Below are positions 24,572-33,179 of a stretch of 64,000 nucleotides of DNA, piece after piece (positions within the stretch are counted from its first letter, which is position 1; the number at the start of each line of letters is the position of its first letter). Source of the DNA: Sinorhizobium sp. 6-70. Its GTDB lineage: Bacteria; Pseudomonadota; Alphaproteobacteria; Rhizobiales; Rhizobiaceae. A model generated the notes under the pieces. It worked only from the letters and a program-made list of their open reading frames with translations. It did not search any database and was not told where the DNA came from. Position numbers and translations under genes: made by a program. The DNA lies in assembly GCF_030124375.1 (NCBI RefSeq), contig NZ_JASKLS010000010.1:204361-268360 (forward strand), written 5' to 3'.

Positions 24572-26787
24572 CGCACGGTTCCGATACGGGGTGGCTGCGC
24601 GCGAAGCGCGTTCAAGGTTACGACGATCGAACTGGCCGACATGGCGGCAGCGGCAATCAGCGGAGAGGCCAGGCCCAGCACAGCGATCGGGATGAGCGCA
24701 AGGTTATAGGCCGCAGCAAAGATGAGGTTCTGCCGGACGATGCCCGCTGCTTTCAAGGCTGTGCGGTGCGCGACGATCATCGAAGACAGCGTTTCAGCCG
24801 GAAGCACGAAGTCGGCCGCCACCTGCGTTGCCGGCACACCATGACCGAAGCTGGCGGAGACGTGAGCCGCGGCGAGCGCCGGTGCGTCGTTGAGGCCATC
24901 GCCGACCATGAGAGGCCTTGCCCCCTTTACCTTCCAGTCGGTCAGCAAGGCTGCCTTCTCGGCAGGCTTCAGCCCGCCACGGCGATCCTCTATGGCGAGT
25001 TCATCGGCGCATCGCTCGACCGCGCTAATACGATCCCCGGAGAGAATACTGATCGGAAGGCCGACCCTGCGGAAATGGTCGAGGGTTTCGATTGCATCGA
25101 CGCGAACCTTGTCGGCGAAAGCGAATCTCGCCGGTGCGTTGGATCGGGAAGCCACCCAGACCTCGCTCGCTCCATCGGCCGCCTCATTTTGGATGCCGCA
25201 GAAGACGGCGCTGCCGAGCCGAGCCGGCTCGCCATCGACGAAACCGGAGACGCCGGCTCCGGGCGTTTCAACCGGGTTTTCGACTGGGGTGCCCCGTCCC
25301 AACCGGCGTGATATCGCCCGCGCAAAGGGATGCATACTCACCCAGGCCAGTGCAGCGGCGAGATGCCGAGCAGCAGGATCCGCGGGAATGGACACAAGAT
25401 CCGGCCGCCCGTCGGTCAATGTGCCGGTCTTGTCAACGACGACGCGATCGATCGTTGCCAGCCTGTCGAGCGCGTCGCCCGAGCGAACGAGTATGCCGCG
25501 CCGAAGCAATCCGCCGATCGCGGCAACCTGCACCGCTGGAATGGCGAGCCCGATCGCACAGGGGCAGGCAATGATCAGGACCGTGACCGCATGCAACAAC
25601 GCGGTCGGCGGGTCGGCCCCGATGAGCCACCAGCCCAACAGGGTCAGGAACGCGACCACATGGACGAGCGGTGTCCAAAGTGCGGCCAGCCGATCGGCCA
25701 TTGTGGCGGCGCGTCCCTTCTGAAGCTGCGCCTGCTCGACCAGACGGAGGATTTCCGAAAGGTAGCTCTCGGCAACGGGCTTGACGGCCCGGATGTGTAG
25801 AGGGGTCGGACCATTGATACTACCTGCCAGAACGTCATCTCCCGGACCGACCTGCTCCGGCAGCGTTTCCCCCGTCACGGCGGATCGGTCGAGCGTCGTC
25901 TCCCCGCTCACGACCCGGCCATCCACAGGCACCGTTTCACCGGCCTCTACGACCACCAGCATTCCCGGCTCGACCGAAGCAGCGGGCACGACAGCCGATT
26001 GTCCATCCGCGCGCAGGATCTTGGCGTGCTCGGTCCGCATCATGGCGAGGCGCTCAATCGCTTCCCGTGACCTCGCCCGGACACGGAAATCGAGATAGCG
26101 GCCGATCAGAAGGACGAAGAGGAGCATTGACGCGCTGTCGAAATAGACATGCGCATTGTGCCGGAAGAGCTCCATCAGGCTGATTGCGGTTGCGAGCACG
26201 AGAGCGGCGACGATCGGGACGTCGATATTGGTGAGGCCGGCCTTCAGTGCCGCGAAAGCAGAGCGGTAGAACGGGCGACCAGCAACAGCGAGCGCGGGTA
26301 CGGCGACCAGGGCGGACAACCAATTGAAGAACGCTTGTGTGCTTGCCGACATGCCTTGCGCCTGACCGGCCCATACCGCCCAGGCGAGCATCATGACGTT
26401 CGAGGACGCGAATCCCGCAATCGCCAGGCAACGCAGAAGCTCGCGACCGGTTCGATGGTGAGAGGCACTCAGCGACCCGGCGTCGTAGGGTGCGACTGCA
26501 TAGCCGAGATCGCGAACGGTCTTGCCGATGACTTCGGCATGGTCGGGGCCCCCGACCCATTCGACGGAAAGGCGCCGCAGGGTGAGGTTGACGCGGGCGC
26601 GGGTGATCGCCGGGTCGCTCGCCAGACGCGTTTCAATCTTACGAATGCAATTCGCACAATGAACGCCCTCGACAAGAAGATCGAGTTGCTGTGCACTTCC
26701 CGTTCTCGACGCGGCGAGCGCTGACAGAAGTGCCGGCGGCGGCGTTGGCGGCATGCTGTTCAGTGCAATGTTTGGTCGCGCGGTCAT
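24568..26787 (-). CDS. ccoI: Copper-transporting P1B ATPase for cbb3 assembly
   Basis: 739 residues. An N-terminal metal-binding domain has GVHCANC (Cys44 and Cys47). Membrane helices follow, with the CPC copper site (IIACPCAIGLAIP), the phosphorylated Asp in DKTGTLTDG and the GDGLND hinge. CcoI/CtpA-type pumps supply copper to the CuB centre of cbb3 oxidase rather than simply detoxify copper. It overlaps ccoH by 4 bases at the start and ccoS at the end, which fixes its role in the cluster. Confidence 0.92.
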   Translation of the reverse strand: MTARPNIALNSMPPTPPPALLSALAASRTGSAQQLDLLVEGVHCANCIRKIETRLASDPAITRARVNLTLRRLSVEWVGGPDHAEVIGKTVRDLGYAVAPYDAGSLSASHHRTGRELLRCLAIAGFASSNVMMLAWAVWAGQAQGMSASTQAFFNWLSALVAVPALAVAGRPFYRSAFAALKAGLTNIDVPIVAALVLATAISLMELFRHNAHVYFDSASMLLFVLLIGRYLDFRVRARSREAIERLAMMRTEHAKILRADGQSAVVPAASVEPGMLVVVEAGETVPVDGRVVSGETTLDRSAVTGETLPEQVGPGDDVLAGSINGPTPLHIRAVKPVAESYLSEILRLVEQAQLQKGRAATMADRLAALWTPLVHVVAFLTLLGWWLIGADPPTALLHAVTVLIIACPCAIGLAIPAVQVAAIGGLLRRGILVRSGDALDRLATIDRVVVDKTGTLTDGRPDLVSIPADPAARHLAAALAWVSMHPFARAISRRLGRGTPVENPVETPGAGVSGFVDGEPARLGSAVFCGIQNEAADGASEVWVASRSNAPARFAFADKVRVDAIETLDHFRRVGLPISILSGDRISAVERCADELAIEDRRGGLKPAEKAALLTDWKVKGARPLMVGDGLNDAPALAAAHVSASFGHGVPATQVAADFVLPAETLSSMIVAHRTALKAAGIVRQNLIFAAAYNLALIPIAVLGLASPLIAAAAMSASSIVVTLNALRAQPPRIGTVR

Positions 26788-27281
26788 GGACGGACATCGA
26801 CCTCTTCAATGATGTGAACCGTCTGTCCGCCACGCGCGATCCGCGCCCGGATGAACCAGCGGCCTGCCAGCGGGACCGAGAGATCGGCGACATAGTCACC
26901 ATTCGGTTGACGGTCGTACTGGACGGCTTGAATCTGCGGGAACCGGCTCATCCGTTCGGCAGTCGCGCGCACCTCGTCGGCGATTAGAAGCTGTCCGTCC
27001 GCGTCGTGGACGCGCAGCGTCAGCCGGCCACCCAGCTTTTCTCCCTCGTCGAAGGAAAGCGTGGTCTTCCAGCCGAGGCGCTTTTCTGCTTCGCGCTGTG
27101 CCAGAACCTCATTGTAGTTCAATCCGATGGCGTAGGCGTTGTCCGTGACCACGCCGGTGAAACTCCTGTTTGCCAGAGCGACAAACCACACCTCAAACCC
27201 AGCAAGGAGGATGAAGAAAAAAATGAAACAGCCGGGTATCCAGAGATCCTTCCTACCGGAGACGAACGTCCTTGGTATCAT
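26784..27281 (-). CDS. ccoH: cbb3 oxidase assembly protein CcoH
   Basis: 165 residues with a single N-terminal membrane anchor (FIFFFILLAGFEVWFVALA) and a periplasmic FixH domain containing SFTGVVTDNAYAIGLNYNEVLA and RWFIRARI. CcoH is a stable partner in assembly of the cbb3 complex. Its start overlaps the ccoG stop and its stop overlaps the ccoI start. Confidence 0.9.
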   Translation of the reverse strand: MIPRTFVSGRKDLWIPGCFIFFFILLAGFEVWFVALANRSFTGVVTDNAYAIGLNYNEVLAQREAEKRLGWKTTLSFDEGEKLGGRLTLRVHDADGQLLIADEVRATAERMSRFPQIQAVQYDRQPNGDYVADLSVPLAGRWFIRARIARGGQTVHIIEEVDVRP

Positions 27282-28723
27282 CGCGCTGGCCCCCAGAAGT
27301 AGGTTTCGACTTCTTCGAGTGTCGCCCCGTTCGCCGCATTGGTAACGACGATGCGGATGTTCGTGCGCCCCGAAGGGCCCCGTCTGGGTGCTGCCGTGAT
27401 GAACAGCCGGTCACTGATCCGGCGGTTTCCCGGCACGGCCAGATGGACCGCTTCATGTCCGGTTTGCGCGTCGGCAAAGCGTAGCGTCGCTCCAGGAAGT
27501 CCCTCGGCGTGAATGGCAATGCGATCCAGCGTGGGAAGACGATGGGCGAGCCGGAAACTGAAATCGTTACGCACAGAGCCATCCGACAACTGCACGAAGG
27601 GCTGGCCACGTTGCGGATCGATATCGACAAGCACACTTTTCATGCGAAGGGTCCCGAATACGCTCGATCCGAGCGCGACCAGGCACAGGATGGCGTAAAG
27701 GAGGGTCTTGGGCCGAAGGAATCGAACCGTCGGCTTTTGAAACGATCCGGCACTGTCGGAACCTTCGACGTCGAAACGAATTAGCCCGGCCGGCCGGCCG
27801 ATCCTGGCCATCACATCGTCGCAGGCGTCGATGCAGAGCCCGCAGCCAATGCACCCCATCTGCAAACCGTCACGAATATCGATCCCCGTCGGGCAGACAT
27901 TGACGCAGCGCTGGCAGTCGATGCAGTCCCCTCGCCCGGCGTCGAACGAGCTGGCCTCGCGCACAAGTGCGGAGAGATCCGTCAGCGTCGAGCGCAACGG
28001 CACCTTCTTCTTGCCACGCGGCTCGCCCCGCCATCTCTGATAGGTAACGACGAGGCTGTCCTTGTCGAGCAGCGCGGCCTGAAAGCGGGGCCACGGGCAC
28101 ATGTGCAGGCACACCCGTTCCTTGGCGTAGGCCGCAAACAGCCACGTGGTGAGTGTCAGGACCCCAACGGCTATGTAGGCTCCCATCGGCGCTGCGCCGG
28201 TGACCAGAGCGTGAGGAAAGGTCAGCGCATCGTTGAAGTACGCGGCAAAACCGATCGCGGTCGCGATGGCGAGCGTGACCTGCACAATGGCCTTTGCCAC
28301 GTTCGACAGAAGCGTATCCTTGCCGAACAGGCGCTCGCAGAGCCGTTCGATCGTGAAGAAGAGGTCGGTCCAGACCGTCTGCGGGCAGGTGAATCCGCAC
28401 CACACGCGACCGGCAAGCGTCGTCGCGCCGAACAGGCCAAAGGCGCCGAGGATGAGAACGCCGACGGCGATCGGCAGGTCCTGCGGCCAGAACTCCAGTC
28501 CGAAGAGGAACAGCCGCCTTCCGGGAAGATCGAACAGGACCGCCTGATCGGGCAACTGCGGCCCGCGATCCCATCGGATCCAGGGCGTGACGAAGTAGAA
28601 CGTCAGCAAAATAGCGGCCACGACGGTCTTGATCGTGCGGTAACGGCCGCGCACGGTTTGCGGGATAGCCAAGCGCGCCGGCTTGCGCGGGGAAACGGTG
28701 TCGAGGATCGTCGTGGTCGCCAT
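27278..28723 (-). CDS. ccoG: cbb3 assembly polyferredoxin CcoG
   Basis: 481 residues from ATG 28723, which overlaps the ccoP stop by one base. Membrane helices in the first half include WCGFTCPQTVW and the HMCPWPRFQ Cys motif. Two [4Fe-4S] clusters are indicated by CIDCQRCVNVCPTG and CIGCGLCIDACDD. The C-terminal third is a periplasmic Ig-like domain. CcoG reduces Cu(II) for oxidase assembly in related bacteria. Confidence 0.92.
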   Translation of the reverse strand: MATTTILDTVSPRKPARLAIPQTVRGRYRTIKTVVAAILLTFYFVTPWIRWDRGPQLPDQAVLFDLPGRRLFLFGLEFWPQDLPIAVGVLILGAFGLFGATTLAGRVWCGFTCPQTVWTDLFFTIERLCERLFGKDTLLSNVAKAIVQVTLAIATAIGFAAYFNDALTFPHALVTGAAPMGAYIAVGVLTLTTWLFAAYAKERVCLHMCPWPRFQAALLDKDSLVVTYQRWRGEPRGKKKVPLRSTLTDLSALVREASSFDAGRGDCIDCQRCVNVCPTGIDIRDGLQMGCIGCGLCIDACDDVMARIGRPAGLIRFDVEGSDSAGSFQKPTVRFLRPKTLLYAILCLVALGSSVFGTLRMKSVLVDIDPQRGQPFVQLSDGSVRNDFSFRLAHRLPTLDRIAIHAEGLPGATLRFADAQTGHEAVHLAVPGNRRISDRLFITAAPRRGPSGRTNIRIVVTNAANGATLEEVETYFWGPAR

Positions 28724-29592
28724 TACTTTTCTCCGCCACCGAGTGTGTGGACATAGACGGCGAGCATCCGGATGGTTCCTTCGTCCAGGCGGCTCTCCCA
28801 TGTGGGCATCTGGCCCATTTTCGGCTGCGTGATCTGACGAATGACGGCGTCACGCGTTCCGCCATAGAGCCAGATCGCATCGTTCAATCGCGGAGCGCCG
28901 AACTCACGGTTCCCTTCACCACCCGCACCGTGGCAGGACTCGCAATTGTCCGCGAAAAGCGCCGCTCCCGGCATGCTCGCCCTCATGGCGTCAAGGCTGC
29001 GATCGGAGAGGCTGAGCACGTAGTCGGCCGTCGCGACAATTTCTTCACCGGTCATAACGTCGCCGAACGCAGGCATCTCACTTGCCCGCGCATCGTCGCT
29101 TGCGGTGCGAATTCCATGCCGGATGGTCGTGTGGATGTCTGTGATCGTGCCGCCCCAAAGCCAGTCGTCATCGATCAGCGATGGAAACTGGCCGATTTGT
29201 CCGACGGCTCCCACCCCGTGGCAGGCTGCGCAATTCTCGTTGAAGGCGGCCACCCCACCCGCAACGGCGAACCGGCGCAACTCTTCATTGTCCTCAATCT
29301 GCTCCAGGGGCGTGGCGAGGATCTGGTTGCGCCACGCGGATTGCATATCGCGGGCCTGCTGCGTCGCCTCGCTCAAGTCGTTCCTGCTGGACCATCCGAG
29401 GATGCCCGGGGCATAGCTCTTCGTCGTCGCGAAGGACGGATACAGCACCAGGTATCCGATCGACAGAACCCATGTGACGATGAAGGTGATCAGCCACCAG
29501 TTCGGGATGGGGGTTCTGAGTTCCTTGATCCCATCCCATTCGTGTCCTGTCGTGACCTGGCCGGTCAGCGGATCGCGCTCCTGAACGCTCAT
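28723..29592 (-). CDS. ccoP: cbb3 oxidase diheme cytochrome c subunit CcoP
   Basis: 289 residues: N-terminal membrane helix (WWLITFIVTWVLSIGYLVLYPSF) and two cytochrome c domains with NCAACHGVG and NCESCHGAG heme-binding motifs. It passes electrons to CcoO. The ATG overlaps the ccoQ stop (ATGA at 29589-29592). Confidence 0.93.
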   Translation of the reverse strand: MSVQERDPLTGQVTTGHEWDGIKELRTPIPNWWLITFIVTWVLSIGYLVLYPSFATTKSYAPGILGWSSRNDLSEATQQARDMQSAWRNQILATPLEQIEDNEELRRFAVAGGVAAFNENCAACHGVGAVGQIGQFPSLIDDDWLWGGTITDIHTTIRHGIRTASDDARASEMPAFGDVMTGEEIVATADYVLSLSDRSLDAMRASMPGAALFADNCESCHGAGGEGNREFGAPRLNDAIWLYGGTRDAVIRQITQPKMGQMPTWESRLDEGTIRMLAVYVHTLGGGEK

Positions 29593-29747
29593 CGTGTGCC
29601 TCCTTCATCCTTGAACGGGATACGGGCGTGCCGTTCCATTTGAGATCGAGCAGACGGGCTGAAGGCGTTCCAGACGATCGCGGTGAACAGGAAGCAGGCG
29701 ATGACGAGCCAGCCATCGACAACTATGCTGATGATGAACTGCGACAT
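29589..29747 (-). CDS. ccoQ: cbb3 oxidase subunit IV CcoQ
   Basis: 52 residues read from the reverse strand: MSQFIISIVVDGWLVIACFL begins one membrane helix, followed by NAFSPSARSQMERHARIPF, typical of CcoQ/FixQ. It starts 3 bases after the ccoO stop and overlaps ccoP. CcoQ stabilises the interaction of CcoP with the CcoNO core. Confidence 0.92.
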   Translation of the reverse strand: MSQFIISIVVDGWLVIACFLFTAIVWNAFSPSARSQMERHARIPFKDEGGTR

Positions 29748-29750
29748 GCG

Positions 29751-30491
29751 TTACTCCTTCGGCTTGTCCAGGCGGACATCCGAGAAGTCGACCATGGTGC
29801 CGAGCACCTGCAGATAGGCGATCAGGGCATCCATCTCCGTGGTGCGGTCGGGCCGGCCGTCGAAGTCGCCAAGCTTGGCGCCTGGATAGCGGGCGAGAAG
29901 CCCTTCGGTGCCCTCCCCCGTCGCCTGCGCGCGGATGTCATCGGCAGCGTCGATGATCCCCTCGCTCGAGTAGGGCACGTCGACCTTACGGAGCGCCCGC
30001 AGGTGATCCGAGATATCGTCGTATTTGAGATCGCGGTCCCACAGGAACGGGTAAGCGGGCATGACCGACACCGGCACGACGTCGCGCGGATTGATGATGT
30101 GCGCCACATGCCAGGCGTTGGAATATTTGCCGCCGACCCGCGCAAGATCGGGTCCGGTGCGCTTCGAGCCCCAGAGGAAGGGATGGTCGTACATGCTCTC
30201 GGCGGCGATCGAATAATGCCCGTAACGCTCGACCTCGTCACGGAAGGGCCGGACCTGCTGGCTGTGACAGGTGTAGCACCCCTCGCGCGTATAGATGTTG
30301 CGGCCGAGTTGCTCGAGCGGCGTGTAGGGGCGAACCCCCGTTACCGGCTTGATAGTTTCATCAAGACGGAAGAGCGGCACGACCTCGACCAGGCCGCCGA
30401 TCGCGACGACCAGAAAACTCAGGACGAACAGCAATGTCGTCGAGCGTTCGATCGTTCCGTGGGTGACTTTTGTTTCAGGTGCATTTGCCAT
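29751..30491 (-). CDS. ccoO: cbb3 oxidase monoheme cytochrome c subunit CcoO
   Basis: 246 residues with an N-terminal membrane anchor and one heme c site, CYTCHSQQVRPF. LWGSKRTGPDLARVGGKYS and VMPAYPFL (Met ligand) are further family marks. It relays electrons from CcoP to the heme b/b3-CuB centre of CcoN. Confidence 0.93.
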   Translation of the reverse strand: MANAPETKVTHGTIERSTTLLFVLSFLVVAIGGLVEVVPLFRLDETIKPVTGVRPYTPLEQLGRNIYTREGCYTCHSQQVRPFRDEVERYGHYSIAAESMYDHPFLWGSKRTGPDLARVGGKYSNAWHVAHIINPRDVVPVSVMPAYPFLWDRDLKYDDISDHLRALRKVDVPYSSEGIIDAADDIRAQATGEGTEGLLARYPGAKLGDFDGRPDRTTEMDALIAYLQVLGTMVDFSDVRLDKPKE

Positions 30492-30531
30492 TGCGAAGCG
30501 ACGTCTTTCAGCTTGAACAGAGGGGGCGGGC

Positions 30532-32025
30532 TTAACCTTCCGAAACGGAAGGGCGCATTGAATCGATACCGGGCCGCTCAGACTGGCGGAGATTTGCGCG
30601 TCGGCTCCTGGAGGCGGCGATTGTCATGAAGACGTTGAAGGCCATCAGCAGAGCGCCGAGCAGGTAGAGCAATCCACCAAGTGCGCGCACGAGATAATAG
30701 GGGTGCAGCATCGCGACGCTGTCGGCGAAGGAATATTGAAGGAAGCCGAACTGGTCGTAGGCCCGCCACATCAGACCCTGCGCGATACCGGCCACCCACA
30801 TCGCGGTGATGTAGAGAACGATGCCGATCGTCGCGATCCAGAAATGCCACTCGACGAGCCGGTGCGACCAAAGTGGCGAGCGCCAAAGGCGCGGCACCAG
30901 ATAATAGATCGAGCCGAAGACCATGAAGGCCACCCAGCCGAGCGCGCCGGAATGAACATGACCGACCGTCCAGTCCGTATAGTGACTGAGCGCATTGACG
31001 GCCTTGATGGACATCAGCGGCCCCTCGAAAGTCGCCATGCCATAGAAGGCGACCGCGACGACGAGGAAGCGCAGGATCGGGTCGCTGCGCAGCTTTCCCC
31101 ACGCACCCGACAGGGTCATGATGCCGTTGATCATGCCGCCCCAGGAAGGGATCCAAAGCATGATCGAAAACGCCATGCCCAGCGTCTGCGCCCAATCGGG
31201 CAGTGCGCTGTAGTGGAGGTGATGCGGGCCAGCCCAGATATAGAGGAAGATCAGTGCCCAGAAGTGCACGATCGAGAGTCGATAGGAATAGATCGGCCGC
31301 TCTGCCTGCTTCGGAACGAAATAGTACATCATCCCGATGAAGCCGGCCGTCAGGAAGAAGCCGATCATGTTGTGGCCGTACCACCACTGGATCAGCGCAT
31401 CCTGGACCCCGGCAAATTGCGAATAGCTCTTGGTTCCGACGAAGGAGACCGGAATAGCCAGGTTGTTGACGATGTGCAGGACTGCGACAGTGATGATGAA
31501 GGCGAGATAGAACCAGTTCGCCACATAGATGTGCGGTTCACGGCGCCGAGCGAGTGTGCCGGTAAAGATTGCAAGATAGGTCAGCCATACAGCGAGAAGC
31601 AGCAGGTCGGCATACCATTCCGGCTCGGCATATTCCTTGCTCTGTGTGATGCCAAGTGGATAGCCAGTCAATGCCAGGACGAGGACGAGCTGGTAGCCAA
31701 AGAACAGGAGCATCGAGAGCTGGCGACCGCCCCACAGCCCGACCTGGCACGTCCTTTGGACGACATAGAGAGAAGTCGCGAGCAGCGCATTGCCGGCGAA
31801 AGCGAGCACGACACCCGACACGTGAACCGGACGGAGCCGCCCGAAGGTCGCGTATTCCGAGAAGTTTAAGGACGGGAACGTCAACTGGAGGGCAACCAGA
31901 AGCCCTGCCGACAGGCCGACGAGCGCCCAAATGACCGTAGCCAACGTGAACCAGCGGACGATCTGCTCGTCGTAGCCTGGAATGACGACTGCCTGTCGCT
32001 CGTCCTGCGTTATTATCCCATGCAT
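30532..32025 (-). CDS. ccoN: cbb3 oxidase catalytic subunit CcoN
   Basis: The ATG at 32025 (MHGIITQDERQAV) gives 497 residues; a longer frame upstream is not used because family members begin here. About twelve membrane helices carry the heme-copper oxidase histidines, for example VHVSGVVLAF, WWYGHNMIGFFLTAGFIGMMYYF, WAGPHHLHYSALPDW and TDWTVGHVHSGALGW. The enzyme reduces O2 with high affinity. It heads the eight-gene ccoNOQPGHIS run. I found no FNR/FixK box (TTGAT-N4-ATCAA) in the 198 bases upstream; a GTATGGC/GCCATAC palindrome lies there instead. Confidence 0.93.
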   Translation of the reverse strand: MHGIITQDERQAVVIPGYDEQIVRWFTLATVIWALVGLSAGLLVALQLTFPSLNFSEYATFGRLRPVHVSGVVLAFAGNALLATSLYVVQRTCQVGLWGGRQLSMLLFFGYQLVLVLALTGYPLGITQSKEYAEPEWYADLLLLAVWLTYLAIFTGTLARRREPHIYVANWFYLAFIITVAVLHIVNNLAIPVSFVGTKSYSQFAGVQDALIQWWYGHNMIGFFLTAGFIGMMYYFVPKQAERPIYSYRLSIVHFWALIFLYIWAGPHHLHYSALPDWAQTLGMAFSIMLWIPSWGGMINGIMTLSGAWGKLRSDPILRFLVVAVAFYGMATFEGPLMSIKAVNALSHYTDWTVGHVHSGALGWVAFMVFGSIYYLVPRLWRSPLWSHRLVEWHFWIATIGIVLYITAMWVAGIAQGLMWRAYDQFGFLQYSFADSVAMLHPYYLVRALGGLLYLLGALLMAFNVFMTIAASRSRRANLRQSERPGIDSMRPSVSEG

Positions 32026-32076
32026 TCCGAACTCGCTTCCGTTGAGACTCTGGACAAAGACATATCCGTCTTTTAA

Positions 32077-32095
32077 GTATGGCCAATCGCCATAC
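32077..32095. promoter_or_regulatory. Palindrome upstream of ccoN, MocR-site-like
   Basis: GTATGGC (32077-32083) and GCCATAC (32089-32095), 5-base spacer. The outer TAT/ATA half-sites have the same spacing (GTAT-N11-ATAC) as the sites before the MocR gene and hemA. Confidence 0.5.
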
Positions 32096-32194
32096 AATAT
32101 GCGGTGCGTTGAATCCAGAAATATAGGCAAACTGCGACGAAATGTGCCGCGTGTGATGCCTAGGAGGCAGCGATTGGCCCAAGCTCGAAACATC

Positions 32195-32223
32195 TGTATG
32201 GCAGGATCGGAAGGAACCATACA
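32195..32223. promoter_or_regulatory. Inverted repeat over the aldolase ribosome site
   Basis: TGTATGG (32195-32201) and CCATACA (32217-32223), 15-base spacer, ending at the ATG of the aldolase gene. The half-sites match those of the MocR-type palindromes but the spacing is 8 bases longer. It may be an operator or an mRNA hairpin enclosing the AAGGA ribosome site. Confidence 0.45.
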
Positions 32224-32910
32224 ATGCCCGAACACCTAACGACAGCGGCTGAGCCCCTCACGCTTGCATCGGCTCTCGAAGCGTGTCCGCTGATCGCAGT
32301 GCTGCGCTGGATCACGCCGGAAGAGATTGAGGATGTCACCGCCGTGCTCGTTGAGGCCGGTTTTCGCCTGATCGAGGTCCCGCTTAACTCGCCGGACCCG
32401 CTTAACAGCATCGAGCGCATCGCGCGGCGCTTCGGAGACGAGGCTCTCATTGGAGCCGGAACCGTCATGAAGCCTGCCGATGTCGCCCGCGTTCGCGACG
32501 CGGGCGGAAGGCTGATTGTCATGCCTCACGCGGATACCGCCGTAGTGCGATCGGCACGCGAACACAAAATGGCCTGTTTTCCTGGCGTATTCACCCCCAC
32601 GGAAGGCTTTGCGGCGCTTGAAGCTGGTGCCGACGGCTTGAAAGTATTCCCCGCCGAAGCGATCTCGCCGCCGGTTCTGAAGGCATGGCGTGCCGTGTTT
32701 GCCGACACGATCCCGTTGCTGCCGACAGGCGGCATCACGCCTGACGTCGTGGCGGGCTGGGTCGCCGCAGGCGCAAGCGGCTTTGGGATTGGGGGCAATC
32801 TCTACAGGCCCGGACGAAACCCGCGAGAAATACGCGACATCGCTGCAGCCTTCGTGGCGGCATGGAGGGCAGCGGCACCCTCGATTCGAGAAAACCTGGA
32901 CAAAGGCTAG
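32224..32910 (+). CDS. KDPG/KDPGal-type aldolase (2-keto-3-deoxy-6-phosphogalactonate aldolase-like)
   Basis: 228 residues, class I aldolase of the Eda/DgoA family. CPLIAVLRWITPEEIEDV, the catalytic Glu in RLIEVPLNSPDPL, GAGTVMKPADV and the Schiff-base Lys in ADGLKVFPAEA are visible. It splits a 2-keto-3-deoxy-6-phospho sugar acid into pyruvate and glyceraldehyde-3-phosphate. The VPLNSPDPL stretch favours the DgoA branch. No sugar-acid kinase or dehydratase is adjacent; it is divergent from ccoN and upstream of hemA. Confidence 0.82.
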   Translation: MPEHLTTAAEPLTLASALEACPLIAVLRWITPEEIEDVTAVLVEAGFRLIEVPLNSPDPLNSIERIARRFGDEALIGAGTVMKPADVARVRDAGGRLIVMPHADTAVVRSAREHKMACFPGVFTPTEGFAALEAGADGLKVFPAEAISPPVLKAWRAVFADTIPLLPTGGITPDVVAGWVAAGASGFGIGGNLYRPGRNPREIRDIAAAFVAAWRAAAPSIRENLDKG

Positions 32911-33095
32911 CGAAATAGAGCGCCCCGATAAGGCTGGTGTGGTCGCACATCCGCTCCAAGGGCGATGATGCGCCGAAAACCGAGCTTTTCTGACCCGGTG
33001 AAGGTCGAATTCAGCGGGGCGAAGCCTCCTGGCCGGGTCAAGAGATATCGCGGTATAGCGTGGTGTGTTTTTGGAGCCGTCCTGGCAACTCTTGT

Positions 33096-33120
33096 AATGT
33101 ATGGATCATAGACATACATT
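33096..33120. promoter_or_regulatory. hemA upstream palindrome (ATGTAT-N11-ATACAT)
   Basis: AATGTATG (33096-33103) and CATACATT (33113-33120), 9-base spacer, perfect, 60 bases before the hemA ATG. The core and spacing are identical to the palindrome before the MocR gene at 20802-20828. Confidence 0.65.
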
Positions 33121-33179
33121 GATGAAACATGTACGGCAATATCCGGCTCTCCATCCCGGACAACTCAGGTGTGCGCCCC

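Noticed and set aside
32026..32223. FixK/FNR box before ccoN
   Set aside because: Near matches such as TTGAG followed by TGGACAA do not fit TTGAT-N4-ATCAA.
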